A stretch of 64,000 nt of DNA from an uncultured Anaeroplasmataceae bacterium (GTDB lineage Bacteria > Bacillota_I > Bacilli_A > Acholeplasmatales > Anaeroplasmataceae), in assembly GCA_947589245.1 (NCBI GenBank), contig CANQBD010000003.1, positions 25,310 to 89,309 on the forward strand, given 5' to 3'. The notes beneath the pieces are model-generated. The model made no database searches, was not told the DNA's origin, and saw nothing but the letters and a program-made list of their open reading frames with translations. The translations under genes and the position numbers were made by a program. Below are positions 36,636-44,273 of this stretch, in pieces. Position 1 is the first letter of the stretch, and every line of letters begins with the position of its first letter.

Positions 36636-37940
36636 TCACACTTCTTTATTCATATCAGGTAATTTAGAATAAAAACCAGCTAAATAACGCTTGCTAAATA
36701 AATTCTTCTTACGAACATTTTTAAAATCACTTAAAGAGGTCAAAGAACTTTCGCCGAATGCATCTTTACTTGTGAAATAGATTTGATCTCTTCTCAAATC
36801 TTCATCCATAAGCATTACATTATGTGCAGTACATATCAATTGAGAATTTTTTGGATTCTTATCAATAGAGTTGAATAATTTAATTAAATAGTCAGCCACC
36901 AAGAAATGTAGCTTTGCATCTATTTCATCTATCACAATTACTCTTCCTTGATCTAAAGCTGCCAAAATCCAACCCAAATAAAACAATAATCTTTGTGTAC
37001 CTTCAGAATTAAATCCTGCATCCTTTAATAACATTATTTCTTTTTTAGAAATAGGCTTTTTACTCTTTGAATCATATACATCAAAGAACGTACGCATATC
37101 AATGTTAAATATATTATTTTCCTCTTGTTTCAATTGCCCTAATAAAGGTTTAGGTTGAATTTGTAATTCTGTATTAAAACGTAATACATCATTAAAATCT
37201 GCCATATTAACTATTTTATCTTTAACTACATCAATATTTTTAATTCCAATATCAGCAAGGGCTAAAATCTTTAATGCTTGTTCTTTGTATTTCCCATTTG
37301 CCATAGTATAAATATCTAAACTGTTTGCGTTATTTTCAAAAACAATCAATAAATTTTGAAACCATAGCATAGCATCATTCAAGTATTTTGCTATATCCAA
37401 ATGGAAGTTTCTACCTACAGACAAAAACAATGCTGTCGGAGCTAGATTAATTAATTTTGCTGCAGCTTTATCTTGACCTATGATTTCTAATCTATTTTCA
37501 GAACGTTTAAAAATAGTAGTTAATCTTTCTTTTCTTCTTTCTAACCATTCTTTTTTAACAATACGATCATTTATAATGAAACCATATTTGTAATATGTAT
37601 TATTTTGAATAAATTCAACTTCATACAAGCTGTCTTCTTTTATTGTATTTTCATAAAATGCATATACTTCATTACTTTGTACTATAGGTAATTGAGATGC
37701 TGAATATAATATAACATTCTTCATATAGGCTAAAGCCTTGAAAATGTTTGATTTTCCAGAAGCATTTCCACCAAAAATAATAGCAGACTTCAAAAGAGTA
37801 TTTTCTCCTTTAGGCATTAAATTTTCTGCAATAGTAAAAGTGTTAATTTGTTTTAATTCTTCATCTTTAGTTGCTTGCATGCTTAAAGATGTTGCCTCAT
37901 AAAAAGATCTAGAATTTGAAAAATTGAAGTTTATTAACAT
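36636..37940 (-). CDS. RloA-like AAA/OLD-type ATPase 1
   Basis: 434 residues from ATG at 37940; AAGGAG lies 9 bp upstream and the start MLINFNFSNSRSF matches the family. Walker A is FGGNASGKSN (57-64), Walker B GRVIVIDEIDAKLH, and the downstream switch His TAHN. The ABC-like ATPase head is split by a middle helical domain, as in RecF/OLD/AAA_21 proteins. The family pairs with RloB and is thought to sense infection and release or activate the nuclease partner, much like AriA-AriB or OLD; the trigger here is unknown. The longer frame from 38006 lacks an RBS. Confidence 0.85.
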   Translation of the reverse strand: MLINFNFSNSRSFYEATSLSMQATKDEELKQINTFTIAENLMPKGENTLLKSAIIFGGNASGKSNIFKALAYMKNVILYSASQLPIVQSNEVYAFYENTIKEDSLYEVEFIQNNTYYKYGFIINDRIVKKEWLERRKERLTTIFKRSENRLEIIGQDKAAAKLINLAPTALFLSVGRNFHLDIAKYLNDAMLWFQNLLIVFENNANSLDIYTMANGKYKEQALKILALADIGIKNIDVVKDKIVNMADFNDVLRFNTELQIQPKPLLGQLKQEENNIFNIDMRTFFDVYDSKSKKPISKKEIMLLKDAGFNSEGTQRLLFYLGWILAALDQGRVIVIDEIDAKLHFLVADYLIKLFNSIDKNPKNSQLICTAHNVMLMDEDLRRDQIYFTSKDAFGESSLTSLSDFKNVRKKNLFSKRYLAGFYSKLPDMNKEV

Positions 37941-38077
37941 AGTCATCTGCTCCTTTAATATACTTATTTTACTATTATTATATTCAAAAGTAAATGCCTT
38001 AATCACAATTTTTGCAAAAAAAGTGCAAAAATATACTATAACTATACAAAACTATGGTTTCATTTCTATCTTTATAC

Positions 38078-38555
38078 TCATCTATCAGTATTAATTATTT
38101 GAGATTTTATAAACGGATTAAACCCAGTAGAACACTCTCCATTTTTTAATTCCCCTTGTTCTACGCCATAATCACAATATGAACATACATAGAAGTTTGT
38201 AGTATTAAGCATAACCATATTACTATCAGCAATTGAAACTAATGGCACACTATTATTTCCAATTTTTATTTTACTTCAGTTATCTTCTAAGGATAACTTT
38301 CAAATAATGCTTCAGTTCTAAATGTTTTTTCTGGTTTAATTAAAGTAGGCTTTTTTTGCCATCCGTAACAAAACCGAATTCTAGTATAATGAAAGTTTTC
38401 ACATCAATTAGGCTAGATACTGTACCACATTGATTGCATTTGCCCATATTTTTTTGTTTCTGTTCTAACTCTAAATCTTCATGACTAATTTTTAGATTAT
38501 TCGTTTTATAAGAAGTGCAAATTAAATAGTCATATTTTTTCCATGAGGTTGACCA
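38078..38555 (-). pseudogene. Decayed C-terminal fragment of a helicase (DUF1998/zinc-ribbon type)
   Basis: Reading the minus strand across frames gives a coherent protein-like chain: KYDYLICTSYKTNN, MGKCNQCGTVSSL and EFGFVTDGKK in one frame. After a 7-base T/A run (38350-38356) the next frame gives TLIKPEKTFRTEALFESY. The third frame has LEDN, a TGA at 38276-38278 where Trp is likely, then SKIKIGNNSVPLVSIADSN and FYVCSYCDYGVEQGEL. The two CxxC pairs and the EFGFVTD block resemble the zinc-binding C-terminal region of large DUF1998-containing helicases. At least one frameshift and one stop make it non-functional; the N-terminal motor domains are missing. It borders the first RloAB pair. Confidence 0.55.
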
Positions 38556-38558
38556 ATT

Positions 38559-38583
38559 AAAAAAGGTGCTACTTGCTAGCACC
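38559..38583 (-). terminator. Hairpin terminator, second copy of a duplicated element
   Basis: GGTGCTA (38565-38571) and TAGCACC (38577-38583), loop CTTGC, with six T on the minus strand. It terminates the membrane-protein gene ending at 38589. Nearly identical to 35774-35798. Confidence 0.8.
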
Positions 38584-38588
38584 TCATT

Positions 38589-40790
38589 TTAGTGTTGAAT
38601 TAAAATAGCTGTTCCATTAGTAATATAAATCATCTTTAAAGCATCTAAATCAAAATCATCGGCATAAATTATTAAACGCTTGTCTAAAGTGCCTCTAGCC
38701 TTAATTTTAATAGCTACCGGATTACGAACAACACCCTTTTTAATTAATAGATCCTTCGTTATAACCTCACCATCTGTAAAGAAATTACATAATGTATCCG
38801 TATAAACATTTGTATAAACTAACTCTTCAAGCTGTTCACCTACAATGGTTGGTACATATTCTTTTAAATTATTAGGCATATCTGATGGAATAATTTTAGC
38901 ATTAATTGAAGAAACAATCTTATCAGATGGATAACCAAGACTATTAAGGATAGCCTCGCCATTAGGAATCAACTCATGCTTAAAATTATGTTTAGTAAAT
39001 TTAGCTTTTTTCTTAATATCTTTATTAGCCATCATCACATCAAAGATTTCTTTAAATTCTGTAATTGATTTTTTAGTTTGAATTTTAATCAGTAAAGGTG
39101 TCTGTTCATATTGTTTAATATCTGAAGCATTACGAATATTATAGCCCTCTTCAATAAAAGGTTCAGGCATAATATTTAAATAAACATTAAATGATTTCTC
39201 TAAAACCCTAATTACCGCAACTAATCCTTTCTTACGGAATGTTTCCTTATTATTGGAATATCTAGAAGTAACACCATAAGAAAGCATATAGTTCTTAACC
39301 TCAGCATAATTATTTTTTAACTTCTCATCAGCAAACATTAAACGTGATAGATATTTAGGCTTACTACCTGTATTGCTAAAATTAATACTTTCTTGCGAAG
39401 CTGAAGCCTCTTCATCTAAATTTTCTTCTAAAGTTTCTGCTTCCTCTTCCTCTTCTTCACCATCTGGTACTTCTTGTTCTTCAATCACTTCTTCACTTAT
39501 CTCTTCAGTAGGAGCTTCTTCTTTAGTCTCAGAAATTTCTCTATCTTCTAAATCTTGTTCTACGGAATCATCTTCTTCCTCTTCTTCCTCTAAGGTTGTT
39601 AAGATTACAGGCTCAGCTATCATAACTGGTGAAGAGTTTAAGCTTTTATCAAAATGCTTAAAACGAAGATAATATAATAAAAGTGTAACAATTAAACAAA
39701 TCCCAAAGACACCAACAGAGGCTAAAAATAAAACATTCTTATATAAAAAATGATATTGCTTAAAGGTTATTGTAGAAATCGTAAAGGCAAGTATAATTAA
39801 CTCGATTGCTAAACTACATAATAGCCCATAATCAATTTTTTCAATCAATTTTGATTTAATTTTTCCAAAAAATAACGCTATGGCTAGTAACACAACATTA
39901 ACAATTACTAAACTTAAAAACACATAATAGATACCTGTTTGATCAACTTGTGAAATAGACCATCTAATAATTAAAGAAGCTGCTAAGGCTAATATTATAG
40001 GAAAAATAAGATGATATTTAGCAAGTAGTGATGATGTATATTTTTTCTTTCTTAAAACATTTGTACCATCAAAGGTATTAGCTCTAATCATTAAACAAAT
40101 AAAAGGTATAGCAAAAGCCTCTGCTAAATTATATTTAAATAATGCTAAAAAAGTTATATCAAAAAAAAGCCATGCAAAATAGAAATAATCTAAAACATTA
40201 ACTGATTTATTATTATTGATTTGTGATAATACTAAATAAATGATGGCCCCATAAATAGTAATATAATATTTAGTTGAAATAAAAATAGGCACATCATCAA
40301 CATTAATATTTTCAATTATATAATAAAAACAGAAGGCAAGGGCAATTCCTAATAAGACTAAAATAAATAAAGGAAATCGATAATTTAATCTTTCAAAAAA
40401 AATCTTTGATTGAGATATAGGAACTTCTTCTTTAGCATAATTAAAGGTTCTTATTAAAATCATTAATAATACTAGTATTAGCATAACCCAAAAGAAAGGA
40501 TTATTAATAGTCAAGGTAATAAAGAAATAAACAAAAAATGCCGTAATTCCTAAAACATCAATGAAATTAATTTTACTCTTAAAATTACTAATCATTAATC
40601 CTAATATACCAATATTAACCATGCCAAAGATGATACTATACTGTAGTGGAATGGATTGGATATTTAAATCATTATTAACTTCATAAAACTTTACATAAAA
40701 GAAGCTCATAAATAAAAAAATAAATGATAAAAATAACCATATATCATATTTTTTAAATAAATTAATAAAATAAGTACCTATCTTACTCAA
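38589..40790 (-). CDS. Large polytopic membrane protein with acidic linker and C-terminal domain
   Basis: 733 residues if translation begins at TTG 40790 (AGGGGTG 6 bp upstream); the GTG at 40826 lies within the preceding terminator stem. About 12 membrane helices occupy residues ~20-385. A highly acidic linker follows (~395-460, with EEEEEEDD and GEEEEEEAE), then a soluble C-terminal part of ~260 residues containing a segment (GLVAVIRVLEKSFNVYLNI) that recurs in uncharacterised Bacilli proteins. The role is unknown. It sits alone with its own promoter inside the terminator loop of the upstream gene. Confidence 0.7.
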   Translation of the reverse strand: MSKIGTYFINLFKKYDIWLFLSFIFLFMSFFYVKFYEVNNDLNIQSIPLQYSIIFGMVNIGILGLMISNFKSKINFIDVLGITAFFVYFFITLTINNPFFWVMLILVLLMILIRTFNYAKEEVPISQSKIFFERLNYRFPLFILVLLGIALAFCFYYIIENINVDDVPIFISTKYYITIYGAIIYLVLSQINNNKSVNVLDYFYFAWLFFDITFLALFKYNLAEAFAIPFICLMIRANTFDGTNVLRKKKYTSSLLAKYHLIFPIILALAASLIIRWSISQVDQTGIYYVFLSLVIVNVVLLAIALFFGKIKSKLIEKIDYGLLCSLAIELIILAFTISTITFKQYHFLYKNVLFLASVGVFGICLIVTLLLYYLRFKHFDKSLNSSPVMIAEPVILTTLEEEEEEDDSVEQDLEDREISETKEEAPTEEISEEVIEEQEVPDGEEEEEEAETLEENLDEEASASQESINFSNTGSKPKYLSRLMFADEKLKNNYAEVKNYMLSYGVTSRYSNNKETFRKKGLVAVIRVLEKSFNVYLNIMPEPFIEEGYNIRNASDIKQYEQTPLLIKIQTKKSITEFKEIFDVMMANKDIKKKAKFTKHNFKHELIPNGEAILNSLGYPSDKIVSSINAKIIPSDMPNNLKEYVPTIVGEQLEELVYTNVYTDTLCNFFTDGEVITKDLLIKKGVVRNPVAIKIKARGTLDKRLIIYADDFDLDALKMIYITNGTAILIQH

Positions 40791-40814
40791 ATTAATCACC
40801 CCTATAAAGAAAAA

Positions 40815-40880
40815 AGCTATCCCCACTTAATATGATTATTTTAACATTTAATAAATCATTTGTAAATTGCTAGGATAGCT
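40815..40880 (-). terminator. Long-loop terminator of the Xre-like gene enclosing the next promoter
   Basis: AGCTATCC (minus strand at 40880-40873) pairs with GGATAGCT (40822-40815), followed by a T-run. The ~50-base loop carries a good promoter (40838-40866) for the next gene. Confidence 0.55.
40838..40866 (-). promoter_or_regulatory. Promoter of the 733-residue membrane protein gene
   Basis: TTTACA (40866-40861), 17-bp spacer, TAAAAT (40843-40838) on the minus strand, about 50 bp before TTG 40790. Confidence 0.6.
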
Positions 40881-40943
40881 AATTTTTATTATTTTTTTAT
40901 TTGTCAAGGGCAAGTTCAAACTAATGAACTTTTAAATATATTT

Positions 40944-42029
40944 TTATTCATAATTTTTATCTTCATGCTTATTTTTAATTAAGTATATTATATCACTAAT
41001 AATAACTATCAATATTAAAATAAAAGACATCTGCAGCATAAGTGGTGTATTACTACTTGACATTGATAATGGATGGACAAGTCCTAATAATATTGATGCC
41101 ACAGCAAGAAAAAGATAGGAAAGTAAATTGTTTTTCTTTTTGATATAAAAGATAATAGCTAATATCACTGAAACAATAAACAGCAAAGAACCACTAAGAA
41201 TAAAAGCTAATTCTTCTTCTTTACCAGTAAATAAAAGGAATATTATATCTAAAAAAATATAACCTAAAAATATAAAATATAGATAATAATGGTAATTTTT
41301 AACATAATCTTTATAATTTTTAAATAAATTGATTATACCAAGAGCTATTCCCTGAATACAAATATCAGCAAAAACAAATATATTGAAAACATTAAAAATT
41401 TCCCCTGAATAATAACCAATTTCCAAGTGAACATTCATTTGCTCAATATTTATACCAGTGTAAAAGAAAAAAGCAGCATTTATAACAAAGATCAAAGCCA
41501 TTATATGATTAAAAGAATATAATATCTTTCGTATTAAATATTTTGTTCTAACTCTTACATCTAAGTCTTTGGTCATTGTTCCTGAAAGGTATAAGCCAAA
41601 AAAATTGCAGAATAAAGATATTAAACTAATCACAACGCTTACCCAACAAGTAATATCTCTTCTAGCTATTGTATAGCCAAGTGCATAAATCATTACAAAA
41701 GCTAGTACCAATAAAAAGGCAGCAATCAAAAACCATAAATTAAGTCGTGAATAATGTTTATTAATAAAATATTCACTCATATCTTTACGATTCTTATCTA
41801 ATAAATTATTACTTACTTCTCTTCTTTGACCATTTAATATCTCATCAACAGTAACATCATAAAACTCAGCTAAGGCTTTAAGCATTGGAATTTCTGGTAA
41901 TGAGTCACCACACTCCCATTTAGATACTGTCTTACTAGAAATACTAAAGTACTCACCTATCTCATTTTGTGTCATTCCTTTAGCTTTTCTTAAAGCTTGT
42001 AGAAATGATCCTATCTTAATATTATCCAT
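40944..42029 (-). CDS. Xre-family regulator fused to a membrane domain
   Basis: 361 residues from ATG at 42029 (AGGTGA 8 bp upstream). Residues 1-65 form a Cro/CI-type helix-turn-helix (LRKAKGMTQNEIGEYFSISSKTVSKWECGDSLPEIPMLKALAEFYDVTVDEIL). After a short linker, residues ~95-355 hold about seven or eight membrane helices. Such membrane-tethered Xre proteins are common in Bacillota and probably sense envelope state; the target genes are unknown. It lies at the edge of the defence island, just beyond its structured non-coding border. Confidence 0.85.
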   Translation of the reverse strand: MDNIKIGSFLQALRKAKGMTQNEIGEYFSISSKTVSKWECGDSLPEIPMLKALAEFYDVTVDEILNGQRREVSNNLLDKNRKDMSEYFINKHYSRLNLWFLIAAFLLVLAFVMIYALGYTIARRDITCWVSVVISLISLFCNFFGLYLSGTMTKDLDVRVRTKYLIRKILYSFNHIMALIFVINAAFFFYTGINIEQMNVHLEIGYYSGEIFNVFNIFVFADICIQGIALGIINLFKNYKDYVKNYHYYLYFIFLGYIFLDIIFLLFTGKEEELAFILSGSLLFIVSVILAIIFYIKKKNNLLSYLFLAVASILLGLVHPLSMSSSNTPLMLQMSFILILIVIISDIIYLIKNKHEDKNYE

Positions 42030-42343
42030 ATAATAAATCACCTACCAAATATAATTAAACCACAAAATAGATAAAAATAAACAGCATGTCAAGTTGAAAT
42101 TAGTAGAATTTGAAGTGGAATTATTTATTTTATTATTTTGAACCTTTTATTTAATAAAAATACCAATTTACAATCATCTTAATATTTAAATATCATTATT
42201 ACAAAATAATTCTTTTATTAGATACTTACAATTAATTAAATGTTAAATGGATTAATTAGCTTATGTTTAATTATTTTTGGGAAATTTTCAAAAGATATTG
42301 ACATAAAAATTCTTATGAATCCTTTTTCTCCTATTTCTATGAA

Positions 42344-42425
42344 GATCAACTCGGTTTATCAAAATAAGATAATATCTTCCTTTTTAAAAAAGATATCGAC
42401 TTACTTTTTAAAACCGAGTTGGATC
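42344..42425. repeat. Long imperfect inverted repeat
   Basis: AGATC-AACTCGGTTT on the left pairs with AAACCGAGTT-g-GATCT on the right (15 bp with one bulge), enclosing an inner palindrome AAGATA-a-TATCTT. It could be an RNA hairpin or a small non-autonomous mobile element. Confidence 0.65.
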
Positions 42426-42480
42426 TCTAATTATTTATTTTTAGTACCTTATTTAGTTGTTAATCCAAAATTCAGGTATC

Positions 42481-42517
42481 ATTTCGCAAATTTAATAAAT
42501 TTTTATTTTTGCGAAAT
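42481..42517. repeat. Perfect 10-bp inverted repeat
   Basis: ATTTCGCAAA and TTTGCGAAAT with a 17-base AT-rich loop. No T-run follows on either strand, so it is not a clear terminator. Confidence 0.6.
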
Positions 42518-42616
42518 AATCAAAAAATAACCATTAGAAAATTATAATAAGATAACTATATCTCCTTTCCAGACAGTTTTTGTTGCCAGCACTCAATTTT
42601 ATGCTAAAATATACTT

Positions 42617-42672
42617 GTGAAGGTGTTATGTTAACACTTGGGGTATAGCAATAAAAGCTGTACCTTTTTTTA
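42617..42672 (+). ncRNA. Predicted small RNA convergent with the BREX-like operon
   Basis: A promoter TTGCCA (42583-42588), 16-bp spacer, TAAAAT (42605-42610) is followed by a short stem GTGTTA-tgt-TAACAC. A strong intrinsic terminator comes next: GGTATAGC-aataaaa-GCTGTACC, then seven T at 42665-42671. The transcript would be ~56 nt, made of two hairpins. It ends about 20 bp from the last operon gene and is antisense to the operon's 3' leader-out region. No family is recognised. Confidence 0.5.
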
Positions 42673-42690
42673 TTTATTTTGATAATATAT

Positions 42691-42915
42691 CTAATTAATA
42701 TTTTTCTTAACTGTATAAACTTTTTCAGCAAGAACCACATCAAATGGAAAACCAATATTAGATATCTTACCTTCAATTTTGATTGGAGTTCCAATTTCTA
42801 AACATTCAACATTAAAGTCCTTATAAAAAACTTTTATGCTTTCTTCCTCAGTTCTAATCACAAGATAAGAATTACTTATTTCAACTAATAATCCAATTAT
42901 ACAAACGTGATTCAT
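42691..42915 (-). CDS. Small OB-fold-like protein, last gene of the BREX-like operon
   Basis: 74 residues. The start has AGAGGTG 5 bp upstream and lies 15 bp after the desulfurase stop. The pattern MNHVCIIGLLVEIS, YLVIRTEEES and GTPIKIEGKIS resembles the first strands of single-stranded-DNA-binding or PriB-like OB folds, but it is only half the length of SSB and has no tail. It may bind nucleic acid as a small accessory of the modification complex. This is inference from pattern only. Confidence 0.6.
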   Translation of the reverse strand: MNHVCIIGLLVEISNSYLVIRTEEESIKVFYKDFNVECLEIGTPIKIEGKISNIGFPFDVVLAEKVYTVKKNIN

Positions 42916-42930
42916 AAAGCACCTCTACTT

Positions 42931-44079
42931 TCATCTAATACCTAATACTTTTATTAATTTTTCAGCTAAAATTTGTGTTTCTTCAATAGTATTATTCTTG
43001 CCCAAACTAATTCTGATAGTTCCATGTGCATATTCTTTTTTACATTTAATTGCTTCGATAACATGCGATAACTGATTATTAACACTATCACAAGCAGATC
43101 CAGTAGAAATACAAACTCCTTGTAAATCCAATAAATGCAGAATAGATTCTCCATTCTTATCTTTGAAAGAAATGCTTATATTACCTGGTATTTTGTTTTT
43201 TGAGCCGTTTAAAACATAGTCCAATTGTGCAGTTGATAATCTTTCGAAAAAGCTATTAACGCAGGCATTAATGTGTGCAATATTATTATCAAGCTCAGCA
43301 ATATTATTTTTCAATGCTTTAGCCATACCAACTATTGCAGCCACATTTTCTGTACCAGCTCTTAATCCGCTTTCTTGTAATCCTCCAGAATTTAAAGAAT
43401 AAAGATTTGTTCCTTTTTTAACATATAAGAAACCAATGCCTTTGGGGCCATTAAATTTGTGTGCTGATGCTGATAACATATCGATGTCAAGCTCCTTAAC
43501 ATCAATATTAACATGTCCAACAGCTTGAACTGCATCAGTATGAAACAATGCCCCACTATCATGAGCAATCTTTGCTAATTTCTTTATATCCTGAATAGTA
43601 CCAATTTCATTATTAGCATACATAATAGAAACAAGAGTTTCTTTTAATGTACTACTAACAATTTCTTCATCTTTTCGTTTTAATAGCTCAATTAAGCTTT
43701 CCTCATCTACTTCGCCATATGAATTTACACGCAAAAATTTAACATCAGCACTAGATGTTTTACATGCGTTTAATATAGCGTGATGTTCTATAGGTGAAGT
43801 GATTATAGTCTTACTACTACCTTGAAAACCGAAGCACTTAATTGCCCAATTATCACTTTCAGTTCCACCTGAAGTAAAATAAATTTCATCAGGTTCTGCA
43901 TTTATGCATGCAGCAATAGTTCTACGAGCTTCTTTTAAAGCTAATTTTGCCTTTTTCGAAAAAGAATATGGTTGTGAAACATTCCCAAATTCTTCTAACA
44001 AATATGGTTTCATAGCTTCAAATGCTTCAATATCAAGTTTTGTAGTTGCTGCATTATCTGCATAAATTACATTTTTCAT
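42931..44079 (-). CDS. IscS/DndA-type cysteine desulfurase in the BREX-like operon
   Basis: 382 residues, complete. This is a class V aminotransferase fold: YADNAATTKLD at the N-terminus, H100 (SPIEHHAI), D183 (FHTDAVQAVGH), PLP Lys208 (SASAHKFNGPKG) and catalytic Cys330 (GVCISTGSACDS). It removes sulfur from cysteine as an enzyme persulfide. It overlaps the stop of the 65-residue gene by 4 bp, so it is coupled to the BREX-like genes. In Dnd/Ssp phosphorothioation systems the same enzyme type supplies sulfur to the PAPS-reductase-like DndC. BrxP, five genes upstream, is the natural recipient here (inference). No IscU or other Fe-S scaffold is adjacent, so a housekeeping NifS role is less likely. 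Confidence 0.9.
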   Translation of the reverse strand: MKNVIYADNAATTKLDIEAFEAMKPYLLEEFGNVSQPYSFSKKAKLALKEARRTIAACINAEPDEIYFTSGGTESDNWAIKCFGFQGSSKTIITSPIEHHAILNACKTSSADVKFLRVNSYGEVDEESLIELLKRKDEEIVSSTLKETLVSIMYANNEIGTIQDIKKLAKIAHDSGALFHTDAVQAVGHVNIDVKELDIDMLSASAHKFNGPKGIGFLYVKKGTNLYSLNSGGLQESGLRAGTENVAAIVGMAKALKNNIAELDNNIAHINACVNSFFERLSTAQLDYVLNGSKNKIPGNISISFKDKNGESILHLLDLQGVCISTGSACDSVNNQLSHVIEAIKCKKEYAHGTIRISLGKNNTIEETQILAEKLIKVLGIR

Positions 44080-44273
44080 TTAAATAAAGTACACCCTTCT
44101 TCTTTAAATTCTTCGATTTTATCATTAAGCTCTTCAACAGTAACTTCTAAATAGTCTGCTAAACATTTAATACAATAATAATCTTTAGTTTTTACATTAA
44201 TCAATTTTTTTGTCAAACCTATTTCATTTTTTGACAATTTTTCTTTTTGACATATACAGCAAATATTATTCAT
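44076..44273 (-). CDS. Small Cys-rich protein between BrxL and the desulfurase
   Basis: 65 residues. It overlaps the end of brxL by 8 bp and the start of the desulfurase by 4 bp, so it belongs to the operon. Five Cys are arranged as C5-C6-x-C8, C34-x-x-C37 and C61, which could form a zinc ribbon or carry sulfur. The middle (YLEVTVEELNDKIEEFKEEG) is helical. No family is recognised. A role as sulfur carrier or adaptor between desulfurase and BrxP is possible but only inferred from position. Confidence 0.65.
   Translation of the reverse strand: MNNICCICQKEKLSKNEIGLTKKLINVKTKDYYCIKCLADYLEVTVEELNDKIEEFKEEGCTLFK

Larger units (their letters stand above)
42042..42690. other. Structured non-coding border of the BREX-like island
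   Basis: About 650 bases with no convincing gene; two short frames (42240-42530 plus, 42534-42794 minus) have no ribosome sites. It contains two strong inverted repeats (42344-42425 and 42481-42517), a small hairpin (GTGTTA-tgt-TAACAC, 42622-42637) and a plus-strand promoter-terminator pair described separately. Confidence 0.65.

Noticed and set aside
39373..39672. Ser-rich plus-strand frame of 99 residues
   Set aside because: It is the antisense shadow of the Glu-rich linker of the membrane protein at 38589-40790.
42240..42530. 96-residue plus-strand frame beside the BREX operon
   Set aside because: No ribosome site, odd composition, and it runs through the long inverted repeat at 42344-42425; treated as non-coding.
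42534..42794. 86-residue minus-strand frame overlapping orf74
   Set aside because: It overlaps the better-supported orf74 in another frame and has no RBS; it also covers the predicted small RNA.
42931..44079. Desulfurase as a housekeeping isc/suf or thiI gene
   Set aside because: There is no IscU, SufU, MnmA or ThiI neighbour, and it overlaps a gene that itself overlaps brxL; the operon context favours the BREX-like system, though a second role cannot be excluded.
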